From JBBRCX01 sp038204465 (GTDB lineage Bacteria > Planctomycetota > Phycisphaerae > Tepidisphaerales > Tepidisphaeraceae): DNA of 12,347 bases. The notes under the pieces are model-generated. The model was not told the origin of the DNA, did not search any database, and worked only from the letters and a program-made list of their open reading frames with translations. The stretch's first letter is position 1, and each line of letters starts with the position of its first letter. Location of the stretch: the NCBI GenBank assembly GCA_038204465.1, contig JBBRCX010000117.1:1-12347 (forward strand), in the 5' to 3' direction. A program made the translations under genes and the position numbers. This document shows, piece by piece, positions 1 to 8,018 of this stretch.

Positions 1-694
1 TGAAACGCGACCACTTGCGGAATGGGAATTCGGTCTCGTCCGGATCGAGAATGCGAAGCAGGATCGTCTCATGCCGGTCATGCCGCAGCCGGGCCAGTCC
101 TTCACGAAGCTTTGCGCACGGCGTGAGAAAATCCGAGACGATCAAGACGAGCGAGCGCCTGCCCAGGCGGTCGGCGGCCTCCTGGACCGCGGTGCTGAAG
201 CCAGCCTCGCCTTCGGGGGCCGCACGCTCCAGGAGATCGATCATGCGCGAAAGCTGTGCAGTGCCGGCCCGCGGGGCGAGCCACGAGGTAAGGCGCTTTG
301 CGAACAATCCGAGCCCAACGCTCTCAGTCTGGCCGAGCATCAGATATGCCAGCGATGCAACCAACTTTGCCGCATAATCAAATTTGCCGCCGGATCCTTT
401 TCCGTACGCCATCGATCCGCTGGTGTCGAGCAGCAGGGCGCAGCGCAGGTTCGTCTCCTCGTCGTACTCGCGGATGTAGGGGCGGTCCGTGCGTCCCAGC
501 ACGCGCCAATCGAGCCTGCGGGGATCGTCGCCAGGAGTATAGAAGCGATGCTGGCGGAACTCGACACTCGCGCCTTTCACCGGACTGCGGTGCTGGCCGG
601 TGATGCTGCCTTCCACGACGCGGCGGGCTGACAATTGAAGATGGTCGAGCCGCTCCACGAGATTTGGATCAAGGTAACGGCTGACGAAACTCAT
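1..694 (-). CDS. DUF58 domain protein (vWA-like), C-terminus beyond the left edge
   Basis: This gene reads leftward from an ATG at 694 and runs off the window, leaving 231 codons. Seen: the DUF58 signature FYTPGDDPRRLDWRVLGR near residues 50-67, then EYDEETNLR, then LLLDTSGSM, a MIDAS-like metal-binding start of a von Willebrand A fold. Near the edge is ILDPDETEFPF, typical of the end of the DUF58 core, so perhaps only the last 60-odd residues are missing. Family knowledge: DUF58 proteins are regularly encoded beside MoxR AAA+ ATPases and are thought to act with them in assembly or maturation of envelope or metal-dependent complexes. The start lies 24 bp after the stop of the pseudokinase gene, and MoxR is two genes upstream, so it is probably the fifth gene of the sigma-led unit. 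Family assignment is secure; the biological role is not. Confidence 0.9.
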   Translation of the reverse strand, partial: MSFVSRYLDPNLVERLDHLQLSARRVVEGSITGQHRSPVKGASVEFRQHRFYTPGDDPRRLDWRVLGRTDRPYIREYDEETNLRCALLLDTSGSMAYGKGSGGKFDYAAKLVASLAYLMLGQTESVGLGLFAKRLTSWLAPRAGTAQLSRMIDLLERAAPEGEAGFSTAVQEAADRLGRRSLVLIVSDFLTPCAKLREGLARLRHDRHETILLRILDPDETEFPFRKWSRF

Positions 695-718
695 GTTTTC
701 CTGGAAGCGAAAGGATTC

Positions 719-1558
719 CTATTGCGGAGCGATGACCCGCGTAAGTGAGTTGATGCTGCGCGGCGGAGCTTGATGAATGGCCTGGTACAGCAACAATCCA
801 AGGGCAAGACCGATGGCTGCAACGAACCCGGCGCCTGCCAACGAGCGTCGGCGGCGCCAGCGGTCGCCATCATCGCGGCGCTTCTGGGGGCGGGGTGCGT
901 CGCGCGACTCGACTAAGATGGTCAGCATTGCTGCGAGGGCGCGCAACTGCATCGGTTGCTGCGACGACGACAGCATCTGTCCGGCAGCATTCCCAGCGGC
1001 GCCGCACGCCGCGGCGGATTCAGTTAGAAGATGGGTGATCGCGGATACGTCTTCTTCCGGATCGTTGTAGAGCAATGGGCTGACCCCCGTGAGCCGAACA
1101 CTGCCGCTCTGATCGACGATGACATTTCCACTTTTGATTGCCCCATGCACGATGCCCAGCAGGTGCAGCGCCTCAACGCTCAGGATCAATTCACGCGACA
1201 AAACGGCAAAGTCTTTCGGTGCATGGCAGTTAGCGGCCGCATGCTCCAGGAACGGCCGGCCCCCGACGTACTCCCAGATGAGATATGCGTGCTCGCCTTC
1301 AACGCCAACTCCAAAGAGGTTTGCGACGCGCGCGTGGGCAAGTTCGCGGACGCGCTGCAGTCGCTCGCGGATACTGGGATGAAGTAATCCTCGAAGCAGG
1401 CAGTCGTCTTCCATCCGCTTGAGCACGACGCTGCGGCCACCGGGACCGATCGCGAGGAAGGTGTTGCCGGAGAGCGCGCGTTCGATCTCGCAGCCGCAGA
1501 TCTGCCGGGGGGCAGTCGCGGTGAAATCGGCGGGCGCTGGGTCAGAGGTTGCGTGCAT
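719..1558 (-). CDS. Membrane-anchored protein-kinase-like protein, probably a pseudokinase
   Basis: This 279-residue protein has a degenerate Hanks-type kinase fold and one C-terminal membrane helix. Seen: a possible ATP-binding lysine at K47 (VVLKRM), a hinge-like LIWEYVGG (93-100), and a catalytic-loop relic HGAIKSGN (138-145). The loop keeps the lysine and asparagine but has alanine in place of the catalytic aspartate. The DFG position reads G-V-S (158-160), so the metal-binding aspartate is missing too. No glycine-rich loop is obvious. A basic stretch (226-238) precedes a hydrophobic helix at about 240-261, which places the kinase-like part in the cytoplasm and about 18 residues outside. 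It lies between the moxR and DUF58 genes, 59 bp after moxR; no good Shine-Dalgarno site precedes the ATG. I infer a scaffold or regulatory pseudokinase rather than an enzyme. The fold call rests on motif order only and needs a profile search. Confidence 0.72.
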   Translation of the reverse strand: MHATSDPAPADFTATAPRQICGCEIERALSGNTFLAIGPGGRSVVLKRMEDDCLLRGLLHPSIRERLQRVRELAHARVANLFGVGVEGEHAYLIWEYVGGRPFLEHAAANCHAPKDFAVLSRELILSVEALHLLGIVHGAIKSGNVIVDQSGSVRLTGVSPLLYNDPEEDVSAITHLLTESAAACGAAGNAAGQMLSSSQQPMQLRALAAMLTILVESRDAPRPQKRRDDGDRWRRRRSLAGAGFVAAIGLALGLLLYQAIHQAPPRSINSLTRVIAPQ

Positions 1559-1617
1559 GAGGGGACGATCTTAGCACAAGCGAATCGAGGCGATGCATCG
1601 GCCGGTGGCGGCTGGAG

Positions 1618-2708
<1,091 letters not shown>

Positions 2709-2712
<4 letters not shown>

Positions 2713-3689
2713 GATGCGCCCCCCGCCGCCCCCGCTTTTCTCTGCACGCGGATCGATTGAATGATCGCGCTCCCGCCCTTGTCCAATTCGCCGCGGATAA
2801 ATCGCACGCCAACATACCGCGGCTGCTCCGGCGCTAGCCCATGCACTCCGGACCACAACGGTTTACCGGTTCCATCAGCATTCACAATTGCGACGTCGCG
2901 CCCCACCGCGATGCGCACCCGCACAGTGCCCTCCACCGGTGCCCCCGCGACCTGGCTCTGACCGTTCACCACCACAGCCGGACGATTTCCCTTCAGCAGC
3001 CACACCACTTCGCGCGGACTCGTCGCCCGATCCTGACTGAAATCACTCGAATCGGAAACGAAAACTTCAACGACGCCCGCATCCGCGCCCGGCGGCGCCG
3101 CAACGAGAGCCTGAACCTCGAACGGTCCCGCGGCACTCAGCGGCTCCGCGATCACAACCCCGCCACCTGAATATCGACTCTTCTGCGCGCTCGCGCCCGC
3201 GCGCAGCCCGTTCGAGAAATCGAGCGGAAGCTCACCGATGATGCGCCAGCCTTCGGGGACGCCCCCTTCGAAACTGGCGCTGGGTCCATTCGCGGAGAAA
3301 TAGTTTCCCGCCAAATCTTCAATCTCATTGCGGCCTGCCTGCCCCCCGCGGGTCAGCAGGTACGCCACAATCCCGAGCACGCCGAGAATGACGAGCGCCG
3401 ATCCGATCGCGACGATCGTCGCAGCGGAGACCGGCCGTCGCTGGCCAGCGTGTTCATTCAGGTTTTGAAAGAGCTTGCGGGTGAACTCGGGGCCGGCCCG
3501 TACGGAGCGGAAGGAATTGCCGCTGGCCAGATGCTCGCGCGCTTCGCAAAGCAGCCGGTATTCATCCGCCTCGGGCCCGTCTGCGCGGAGCTTCGACAGC
3601 GCCTGGCGCCACTGAGGACTACCAGGCCCGGCCCGCAAAGCGTCCGTCAGGAGCTGAAAGAAGGGATCGGCCTCGACGTTGCTGGACAT
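2709..3689 (-). CDS. Single-pass membrane protein in the anti-sigma position, with an external beta-rich domain
   Basis: This 326-residue protein has an N-terminal cytoplasmic part of about 85 residues, one membrane helix (about 87-113) and a beta-rich outer domain of about 210 residues. Laminin-G/concanavalin-like signs are WRIIGELPLDFSNGLRAG, alternating strands, and the closing VGVRFIRGELDKGG...IQSIRVQR. The gene directly follows an ECF sigma factor, the usual place for its membrane anti-sigma factor, and the topology fits. The HxxxCxxC zinc motif of classic ZAS anti-sigma factors is absent, so the role is inferred from position. I chose the ATG at 3689 because AGAGGG lies 5 nt upstream and it clears the sigma stop by 22 bp. 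An in-frame GTG at 3752 would add 21 residues and overlap the sigma gene, but I see no Shine-Dalgarno site there. The stop overlaps the moxR start. Confidence 0.78.
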
Positions 3690-3711
3690 TCGCACCCTCT
3701 GCTCCAATTCC

Positions 3712-4404
3712 TCAAGGAACGCTTGATGACGCAGCGCTGCCTCGTTCGCCACCGACCGCGCGCGTCAAACGCTTGAGACCATGGAACATCCTGGACCGCA
3801 GCGTCACTGCGCGGGTCCCGGTGATTGCTTCCATCTCGGCGTAGGAAAGGTCCTGGAAGATGCCGAGGACGATGACTTCCTTCTGATCGGTCGGGAGTCC
3901 TTCCAGGGCGGTCAGCACCCGCGCGATCTCCTCCTGCCGCTCCACGTCGTCGGTGGCCCTCGCGGCGACCTGATAGGGATCGCCACTCATCTCGATTCCC
4001 TCGAGGTTCAACTCGGTAAGATTGCGAATGGGGCTGCGCTTGCGGCGGCGCGACTGGTTAATGGCGAGGTTGCGCGTGATGGTAAAAAGCCAGGTGGAGA
4101 ATTTCTGCGGATATCGATAGGTGGCCGCGAACCGAAAGGCGCGAAGGAACACTTCCTGTCCAATCGATTCCACATCCTCCAGGTTGCCGAGCATGCGGTA
4201 CAGATAAGAAAGGACCGAAGCACTGTAGCGTTCGTACAGGAGCGAAAAAGCCTGCCTGTCTCCCTCCTGCGTGCGGCGCATCAGTTCTTCGTCGGAGGCC
4301 CGACCCAGCGCGACAGCCTGGAGGTCTTCGGCTGAAGGGGAAGGATTCGGAGGCCGCACCGGCTTTCGCGGCGGCCTGGGCTTGTCCGCCTGGCGTTGCT
4401 GCAT
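3712..4404 (-). CDS. ECF-type (sigma70 family) RNA polymerase sigma factor
   Basis: This 230-residue sigma factor has the two domains of the extracytoplasmic-function group. Seen: a proline-rich N-terminal tail (1-24); a sigma2 domain from about 40 to 120 with LYERYSASVLSYLYRMLGN, the polymerase-contact stretch EVFLRAF and the DNA-melting motif FSTWLFTITRNLAINQSRRRKR split over 2.3-2.4; a linker; then a sigma4 helix-turn-helix at about 160-215 with LEGLPTDQKEVIVLGIFQDLSYAEM in its first half. Region 2 reads ESIGQEVF where EDLTQEVF is usual. The ATG at 4404 has GGAG 5 nt upstream. It heads the run sigma, membrane partner, MoxR, pseudokinase, DUF58, which it may autoregulate, but I see no convincing ECF promoter in the 81 bp upstream. 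ECF subgroup cannot be set by eye. Confidence 0.94.
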   Translation of the reverse strand: MQQRQADKPRPPRKPVRPPNPSPSAEDLQAVALGRASDEELMRRTQEGDRQAFSLLYERYSASVLSYLYRMLGNLEDVESIGQEVFLRAFRFAATYRYPQKFSTWLFTITRNLAINQSRRRKRSPIRNLTELNLEGIEMSGDPYQVAARATDDVERQEEIARVLTALEGLPTDQKEVIVLGIFQDLSYAEMEAITGTRAVTLRSRMFHGLKRLTRAVGGERGSAASSSVP

Positions 4405-4485
4405 TCGGGCTCCGTCGACCCCTTTCTCATCGCGCCGCTGAAGGTCGCACCACGGGTCGATGGTAGTGCCGCGCGGCGCGAAGCG

Positions 4486-5313
4486 TCAACGGGACCCGTT
4501 TGTTGCCGCCGAGAGCGGCCGCGCCCCGCCCATCGAGCGTTCCAGGCGATCGAGTTTCTGGTGCAATTGCATGATCTCGTACTGCGCCTTGAGATTCACC
4601 TGATAGTCGAGGTCGGCCTTGATTCGATCTTTCGTTCCCTGCCGGTTCTGGCTCATCATGATGATTGGCGCCGAGTACGCCGCCTGAAACGACAGCGCCA
4701 GGTTCAGCAGGATGAATGGATAGGGGTCCCACCGCTGTACCCATGCCATCACATTCAGCGTGACCCAGCACAGGAGGATCACGCTCTGCACGATAATGAA
4801 CGGCCAACTTCCCATCACCGAGGCGAAGCCATCGGCGATGCGCTGGCCGGGCGTAAGCGTCTCGTCGGAAACGACATTAGCGTTGGTTACCCCGCGTAAG
4901 CGTTCCAGCGTTTCACGCTGCCGATGGCCCAGAACACTGATGATCAATACCGATGCGGTCTGGTGCCGTTGCAGGAACTGGAGGAATTGGGCGCGGCCCA
5001 GCGCGAGAAGCGTGCAATCGCTCTGGGCGCGGGCGGTAGCGGTACGAGGGCCGTCATCGAGCAGCGAAATCTCCCCAAAAAACTGGCCGGGGCCGAGAGA
5101 CGCCAGGACCATCTCCTTGCCGTTCTCGTCCGGGTAGGTAAGGCCGACATTACCGTGCTGCACGATGAAGAAGTCGTTGCCTACGTCGCCAATCCAGAAG
5201 ATCGGCTGCTGGGCTTCAACCCGCACCGTTTTCAGCAGCGCGCCGAGGTCCTGAAGCTGCTCGGGAGAAAGCTTGCTGAATAGTGGAATGTTGGCGAGAA
5301 GTTGATTGTCCAT
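4486..5313 (-). CDS. Cyclic-nucleotide-binding domain fused to DUF1003 membrane domain (copy 1)
   Basis: This 275-residue protein is probably a cyclic-nucleotide sensor in the inner membrane. Residues 1-130 form a CRP-like binding fold; its phosphate-binding cassette FFGEISLLDDGPRTATARA (79-97) keeps the glutamate and arginine that hold the cyclic phosphate and ribose in functional sites. No DNA-binding domain follows. Instead there are two hydrophobic helices (about 170-192 and 198-221) and the DUF1003 tail MSQNRQGTKDRIKADLDYQVN with a probable coiled coil to about 262. DUF1003 has no established function. The ATG at 5313 is preceded by GAGGAG, which overlaps the stop codon of the upstream paralogue 6 nt away, so the two are translationally coupled. 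The ligand (cAMP, cGMP or none) is not visible from sequence. Confidence 0.9.
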   Translation of the reverse strand: MDNQLLANIPLFSKLSPEQLQDLGALLKTVRVEAQQPIFWIGDVGNDFFIVQHGNVGLTYPDENGKEMVLASLGPGQFFGEISLLDDGPRTATARAQSDCTLLALGRAQFLQFLQRHQTASVLIISVLGHRQRETLERLRGVTNANVVSDETLTPGQRIADGFASVMGSWPFIIVQSVILLCWVTLNVMAWVQRWDPYPFILLNLALSFQAAYSAPIIMMSQNRQGTKDRIKADLDYQVNLKAQYEIMQLHQKLDRLERSMGGARPLSAATNGSR

Positions 5314-5319
5314 GACTCC

Positions 5320-6240
5320 TCATGTCGAGCGCGCTTCATCGGCATCGGGATCGCCGGATGTTTTCGCCAGCACGGCGTGCAGGCGGTCCACCTTCGCATG
5401 CAGCTCCATGATCTCCAGCTGCGCCTTGCGGTTTACCTGGTAATCGAGATCAGCCTTGATGGAGTCGCGCTCCGCCTGGCGCTTCTGGCTGTTCAGGACG
5501 AACATCGAAAGCACGATTGCTTCAAGGGTCACCAGAAAGCCGAGCCAGAAGAACGTCGGAGGGGCGTCGAGAAGAGAGACCGCCGGAATTCCCTTTGGGT
5601 CTGCACGGTGCGCGGCAGCGTAGCGATACGAGTTAATGCTGATCCAGGCGATGAAGAACAGCAGGTTCGCGAGCAGGAAGATTTCACTGGCGCCGACCGC
5701 CGCAACACGCTGAAAGAGGCGCTGGGTTCGCGTGAGTTTTTCGTCCACCGCCTCGTTGACGTTGCGCAGGCCGCGAAGCCGCTCGACGGTTTCGCGTTGC
5801 CGCCGGCCAAGGACGGTCATCATGTGAATGGCCGACGACGGGTGCTTCATCACAAAGCTGTGGAAGGCGTCACGGCCAAGCGCCAACAGGACAACCGTCG
5901 TTTCGCCCCGGGCGGTTGCCGTCCGGCGGCCTCCGTCGAGGAGCGACAACTCGCCGAAGAAATCTCCCGGGCCCATCGTGGCCAGTGTCACTTCCTTACC
6001 GCTTTCGTCGGGCACGCTGATGGTGACGGTCCCGTCGCGGATGACAAAGAACTCATCGCCCTTCTCGCCGATCCAGAAGATAGGGGTGTTGGCGTCCACC
6101 TCGCGCGGCTGCATCAACCCCTGCAGGTCAGCGCGGTCGGCAGGCGACAGCTTGGCAAACAACGGGATCGTCGCGAGCAGGTCCGATTCCACGAAAAGAT
6201 TCAACCGATTGCTTCCTGAGAAAGCAACGGAGGGCAGCAT
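5320..6240 (-). CDS. Cyclic-nucleotide-binding domain fused to DUF1003 membrane domain (copy 2)
   Basis: This is a paralogue of the next gene with the same architecture, 306 residues from the ATG at 6240. Seen: a CRP-like fold with the cassette FFGELSLLDGGRRTATARG (94-112), then a linker, two membrane helices (about 177-194 and 219-240), and the DUF1003 tail NSQKRQAERDSIKADLDYQVN followed by a probable coiled coil. The loop between the helices is longer than in copy 1 (about 25 residues, including YAAAHRADPKG), so sensing may differ. Start choice is uncertain: homology with copy 1 begins at a GTG at 6192 (VESDLLATIPLF against MDNQLLANIPLF), and the ATG at 6240 has only a weak AGGC upstream. 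It is the first gene of the leftward run and diverges from the promoter at 6310-6338. Confidence 0.88.
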   Translation of the reverse strand: MLPSVAFSGSNRLNLFVESDLLATIPLFAKLSPADRADLQGLMQPREVDANTPIFWIGEKGDEFFVIRDGTVTISVPDESGKEVTLATMGPGDFFGELSLLDGGRRTATARGETTVVLLALGRDAFHSFVMKHPSSAIHMMTVLGRRQRETVERLRGLRNVNEAVDEKLTRTQRLFQRVAAVGASEIFLLANLLFFIAWISINSYRYAAAHRADPKGIPAVSLLDAPPTFFWLGFLVTLEAIVLSMFVLNSQKRQAERDSIKADLDYQVNRKAQLEIMELHAKVDRLHAVLAKTSGDPDADEARST

Positions 6241-6309
6241 TGCTGCCTGAATACCGCGACGGGCAACGTTTGTTCGGTCGTGGTGCTGGCGGAAAATTGG
6301 CAACCGCCC

Positions 6310-6338
6310 TTGACTTGGTTGAATAAAGAATGTAAAAT
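6310..6338 (+). promoter_or_regulatory. Sigma70-type promoter for the argG leader
   Basis: TTGACT (6310-6315) and TAAAAT (6333-6338) are separated by exactly 17 bp, and TG precedes the -10 box as in extended -10 promoters. This is the best promoter match I found in the window. Transcription would start near 6345, about 385 nt before the argG start codon. Consensus values come from enterobacterial sigma70; planctomycete promoters are less well defined. Confidence 0.65.
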
Positions 6339-6367
6339 GAGTAATAGTGTCTTGGCTCTCGCCAAGT

Positions 6368-6380
6368 TGCTCTTTGACAA
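6368..6380 (+). promoter_or_regulatory. boxA-like antitermination element
   Basis: TGCTCTTTGACAA matches the rRNA-operon boxA of enterobacteria (TGCTCTTTAACAA) at 12 of 13 positions. boxA RNA binds NusB-S10 and protects transcripts from Rho termination. It lies about 23 nt after the predicted transcription start, the usual sort of place in rRNA and CRISPR leaders. No 16S gene or CRISPR repeats follow here. A chance match is possible, but the placement makes it worth recording. Confidence 0.45.
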
Positions 6381-6436
6381 GTGAAGAAGATATGCATCCC
6401 GAGATCTACGTCGAACTGGATCGGCTGCGGCTGAGC

Positions 6437-6445
6437 GGGGGGGGG
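6437..6445 (+). repeat. Homopolymer of nine guanines
   Basis: The run lies in the argG leader, inside the unassigned 65-codon frame. Such tracts are prone to slipped-strand length change and to sequencing error. Confidence 0.9.
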
Positions 6446-6503
6446 CGGCAAGAGACCGGTCTTGGCGTGTGCGCTGAGGACAGGGCCTCGCGGTCCGCAA
6501 CGG

Positions 6504-6541
6504 TCCACCAAAACCCTCAAAACCCCACCAAAGCCCACAAT
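6504..6541 (+). promoter_or_regulatory. C-rich, G-poor rut-like stretch
   Basis: Thirty-eight nucleotides contain a single G (6533) and are mostly C and A in a pattern of CCAAAACCC-like units (starting about 6508, 6515 and 6525). Rho loads on unstructured C-rich, G-poor RNA, so this is a possible rut site in the argG leader. Composition is the only evidence. Confidence 0.3.
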
Positions 6542-6731
6542 GGATTTCGTCGCCTGTTTCCCGGCGTCCCGTCCGTACAGATTGAGTGAGGCGGGTGGCT
6601 CCACTGACGGGGATGAGTCAGAGGGCAATGCCGGCGGCAGGAGGTCGGAGTGGCCAATGGTTGCGGACCATCTATACTCTACGGCCTCATGGCAATGGAG
6701 CAGTTCGACTCTCGTTGCCCTGGAGCACACG

Positions 6732-7949
6732 ATGGCCAGCGACTATCAACCGAAAAAAATCGTCCTCGCCTACTCCGGCGGGCTGGATACGTCAGTCATC
6801 CTACCCTGGCTCAAGGACCGTTATCCTGGCGTAAAGCTGGTCGCCTTCGCGGCGGAGCTTGGACAGGGCGATGAGCTGAAAGGAATCGAGGACAAGGCGC
6901 GCAAGAGCGGCGCTGATGAGGTCATCATCAAAGACCTGAGCCGCGAGTTCGCGGAGGACTTCTGCTTCCCGATGCTCCGGGCCCACGCGATTTACGAGAG
7001 CGACTACCTGCTCGGCACCAGTATCGCCCGGCCGATCATCGCCAAGCACCAGGTGGAAGTGGCACACGCGACCGGCGCCGACGCGGTCGGGCATGGGGCA
7101 ACCTCGAAGGGCAACGACCAGGTTCGCTTCGAGCTGACGTATATGGCGCTCGACCCGAACTTAAAGATCATCGCGCCGTGGAAGGACCCGGGCTTCGAGC
7201 TTCGCGACCGCGAGAGCGCGATCGAGTATGCGAACAAGAAAGGCGTGCCCGTCGAGCAGAGCAAGACGAAGATTTACTCGCGCGACCGCAACCTATGGCA
7301 CATCAGCCACGAAGGGGCTGACCTCGAGTCGCCGGGTAATGAGCCGAAGGATGAACTGTGGATGATGTCGGTCCCGGTCAGCAAGGCGCCGAACGAGCCG
7401 GAGTACGTGACGGTGGAGTTCGAGGGAGGGAACCCGGTTGCGGTAAACGGCGAGAAGCTTTCGGGCGACCGGCTGGTGAAAACACTCAACGAGATGGGCG
7501 GGCGGCACGCGGTCGGGCAGACGCAGCTTGCGGAGAATCGGCTGGTTGGAATGAAGTCGCGCGGCGCGTACGAGACGCCCGGCGGAACGATCCTCTATGA
7601 GGCGCATAAGGCGCTGGAGCAGATCTGCATCGAGCGCGACACGTATCATTACAAGCAGCAGGTAGCGCTGCGGTATGCAGAGTTGGTTTACAACGGGCAG
7701 TGGTTCCACCCGCTGCGCGAGGCGCTGCAGACATTCGTCGATCACACGCAGGCGGCCTTGAGCGGGCAATGCAAGGTGAAGCTGTTCAAGGGCCGGGCCA
7801 CCGCCGCCGGCGTTACCAGTCCATACAGTTTGTATGATCCGCAGCTCGCGAGCTTCAGCATGGAAGGCTACGACGTGACGGCCGCCCGCGGATTCATCGA
7901 TCTGTTCGGACTGCCGATGAAAGTCGCGTCGCAGGCGAGACGGTGGTAG
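6732..7949 (+). CDS. argG: Argininosuccinate synthase
   Basis: ArgG joins citrulline and aspartate using ATP to form argininosuccinate, the penultimate step of arginine synthesis, in the cytoplasm. The 405-residue length is normal. Seen: the ATP-binding motif AYSGGLDTS (13-21), the citrulline/aspartate-binding GHGATSKGND (120-129), IIAPWKDP, YSRDRNLWHIS and SRGAYETPGG. I chose the ATG at 6732 because GGAG lies 6 nt upstream at 6722-6725 and the protein begins with the usual short tail before the first strand (KKIVLAYSGG). The frame is open far upstream, but that part has no family resemblance. No argH or other arginine gene is adjacent; the gene is followed by an unrelated, damaged glcE. Control may lie in the long leader with its strong promoter and boxA-like site. 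Confidence 0.97.
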   Translation: MASDYQPKKIVLAYSGGLDTSVILPWLKDRYPGVKLVAFAAELGQGDELKGIEDKARKSGADEVIIKDLSREFAEDFCFPMLRAHAIYESDYLLGTSIARPIIAKHQVEVAHATGADAVGHGATSKGNDQVRFELTYMALDPNLKIIAPWKDPGFELRDRESAIEYANKKGVPVEQSKTKIYSRDRNLWHISHEGADLESPGNEPKDELWMMSVPVSKAPNEPEYVTVEFEGGNPVAVNGEKLSGDRLVKTLNEMGGRHAVGQTQLAENRLVGMKSRGAYETPGGTILYEAHKALEQICIERDTYHYKQQVALRYAELVYNGQWFHPLREALQTFVDHTQAALSGQCKVKLFKGRATAAGVTSPYSLYDPQLASFSMEGYDVTAARGFIDLFGLPMKVASQARRW

Positions 7950-8018
7950 CGGCGCCTGCGGAGTTTCCGATCGCGCCCCAAGCGAGCGGGTTTCAGTTGA
8001 ACGCTTCCGCCTCTTTCA

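Larger units (their letters stand above)
6346..6731 (+). other. Long 5' leader region of argG
   Basis: About 385 nt separate the promoter from argG with no convincing gene. Going downstream it contains a boxA-like sequence (6368-6380), a 65-codon open frame from an ATG at 6392 to 6589 (weak GAAGAAGA upstream, no family I recognise), a nine-G run (6437-6445), a C-rich and G-poor stretch (6504-6541), and a small stem CTGAC/GTCAG near 6603-6620. The reading frame of argG is open back through the G run, but nothing suggests argG is translated from there. The features look more like an RNA-level control region than coding DNA. Confidence 0.4.

Noticed and set aside
1031..1387. Plus-strand frames opposite the pseudokinase, and similar frames opposite MoxR and the cNMP genes
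   Set aside because: These are antisense shadows caused by high GC third positions; they carry no motifs and the minus-strand genes are clear.
2713..2856. N-terminal extension of the MoxR ATPase to a start at 2856
   Set aside because: It lies wholly inside the upstream membrane-protein gene, has unlike composition, and the GTGA overlap at 2712-2709 explains the start better.
3690..3752. GTG start at 3752 for the anti-sigma-position protein
   Set aside because: No Shine-Dalgarno site and a 41-bp overlap with the sigma gene; the ATG at 3689 has AGAGGG close upstream. It remains a possible alternative.
6488..6660. Cobalamin-riboswitch-like fragments (CCGCAACGGT, CCACTG, GAGTCAG)
   Set aside because: The pieces are about 100 nt apart instead of adjacent, the core elements between them are missing, and argG is not a usual target.
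6661..6678. TTGCGG and TATACT as a second argG promoter
   Set aside because: The boxes are only 6 bp apart, and no -35 box lies 17 bp upstream of TATACT.
6128..6730. 200-codon minus-strand frame across the argG leader and the cNMP gene start
   Set aside because: Its composition and lack of any motif suggest chance; it overlaps the start of a clear gene in another frame and runs against the strong plus-strand promoter.
6462..6731. Extension of ArgG upstream to 6462
   Set aside because: Translation bears no likeness to ArgG N-termini; GGAG and the standard N-terminus support the ATG at 6732.
6346..6731. CRISPR array or 16S gene expected behind the boxA-like leader
   Set aside because: No regularly spaced repeats and no 16S start sequence are present.
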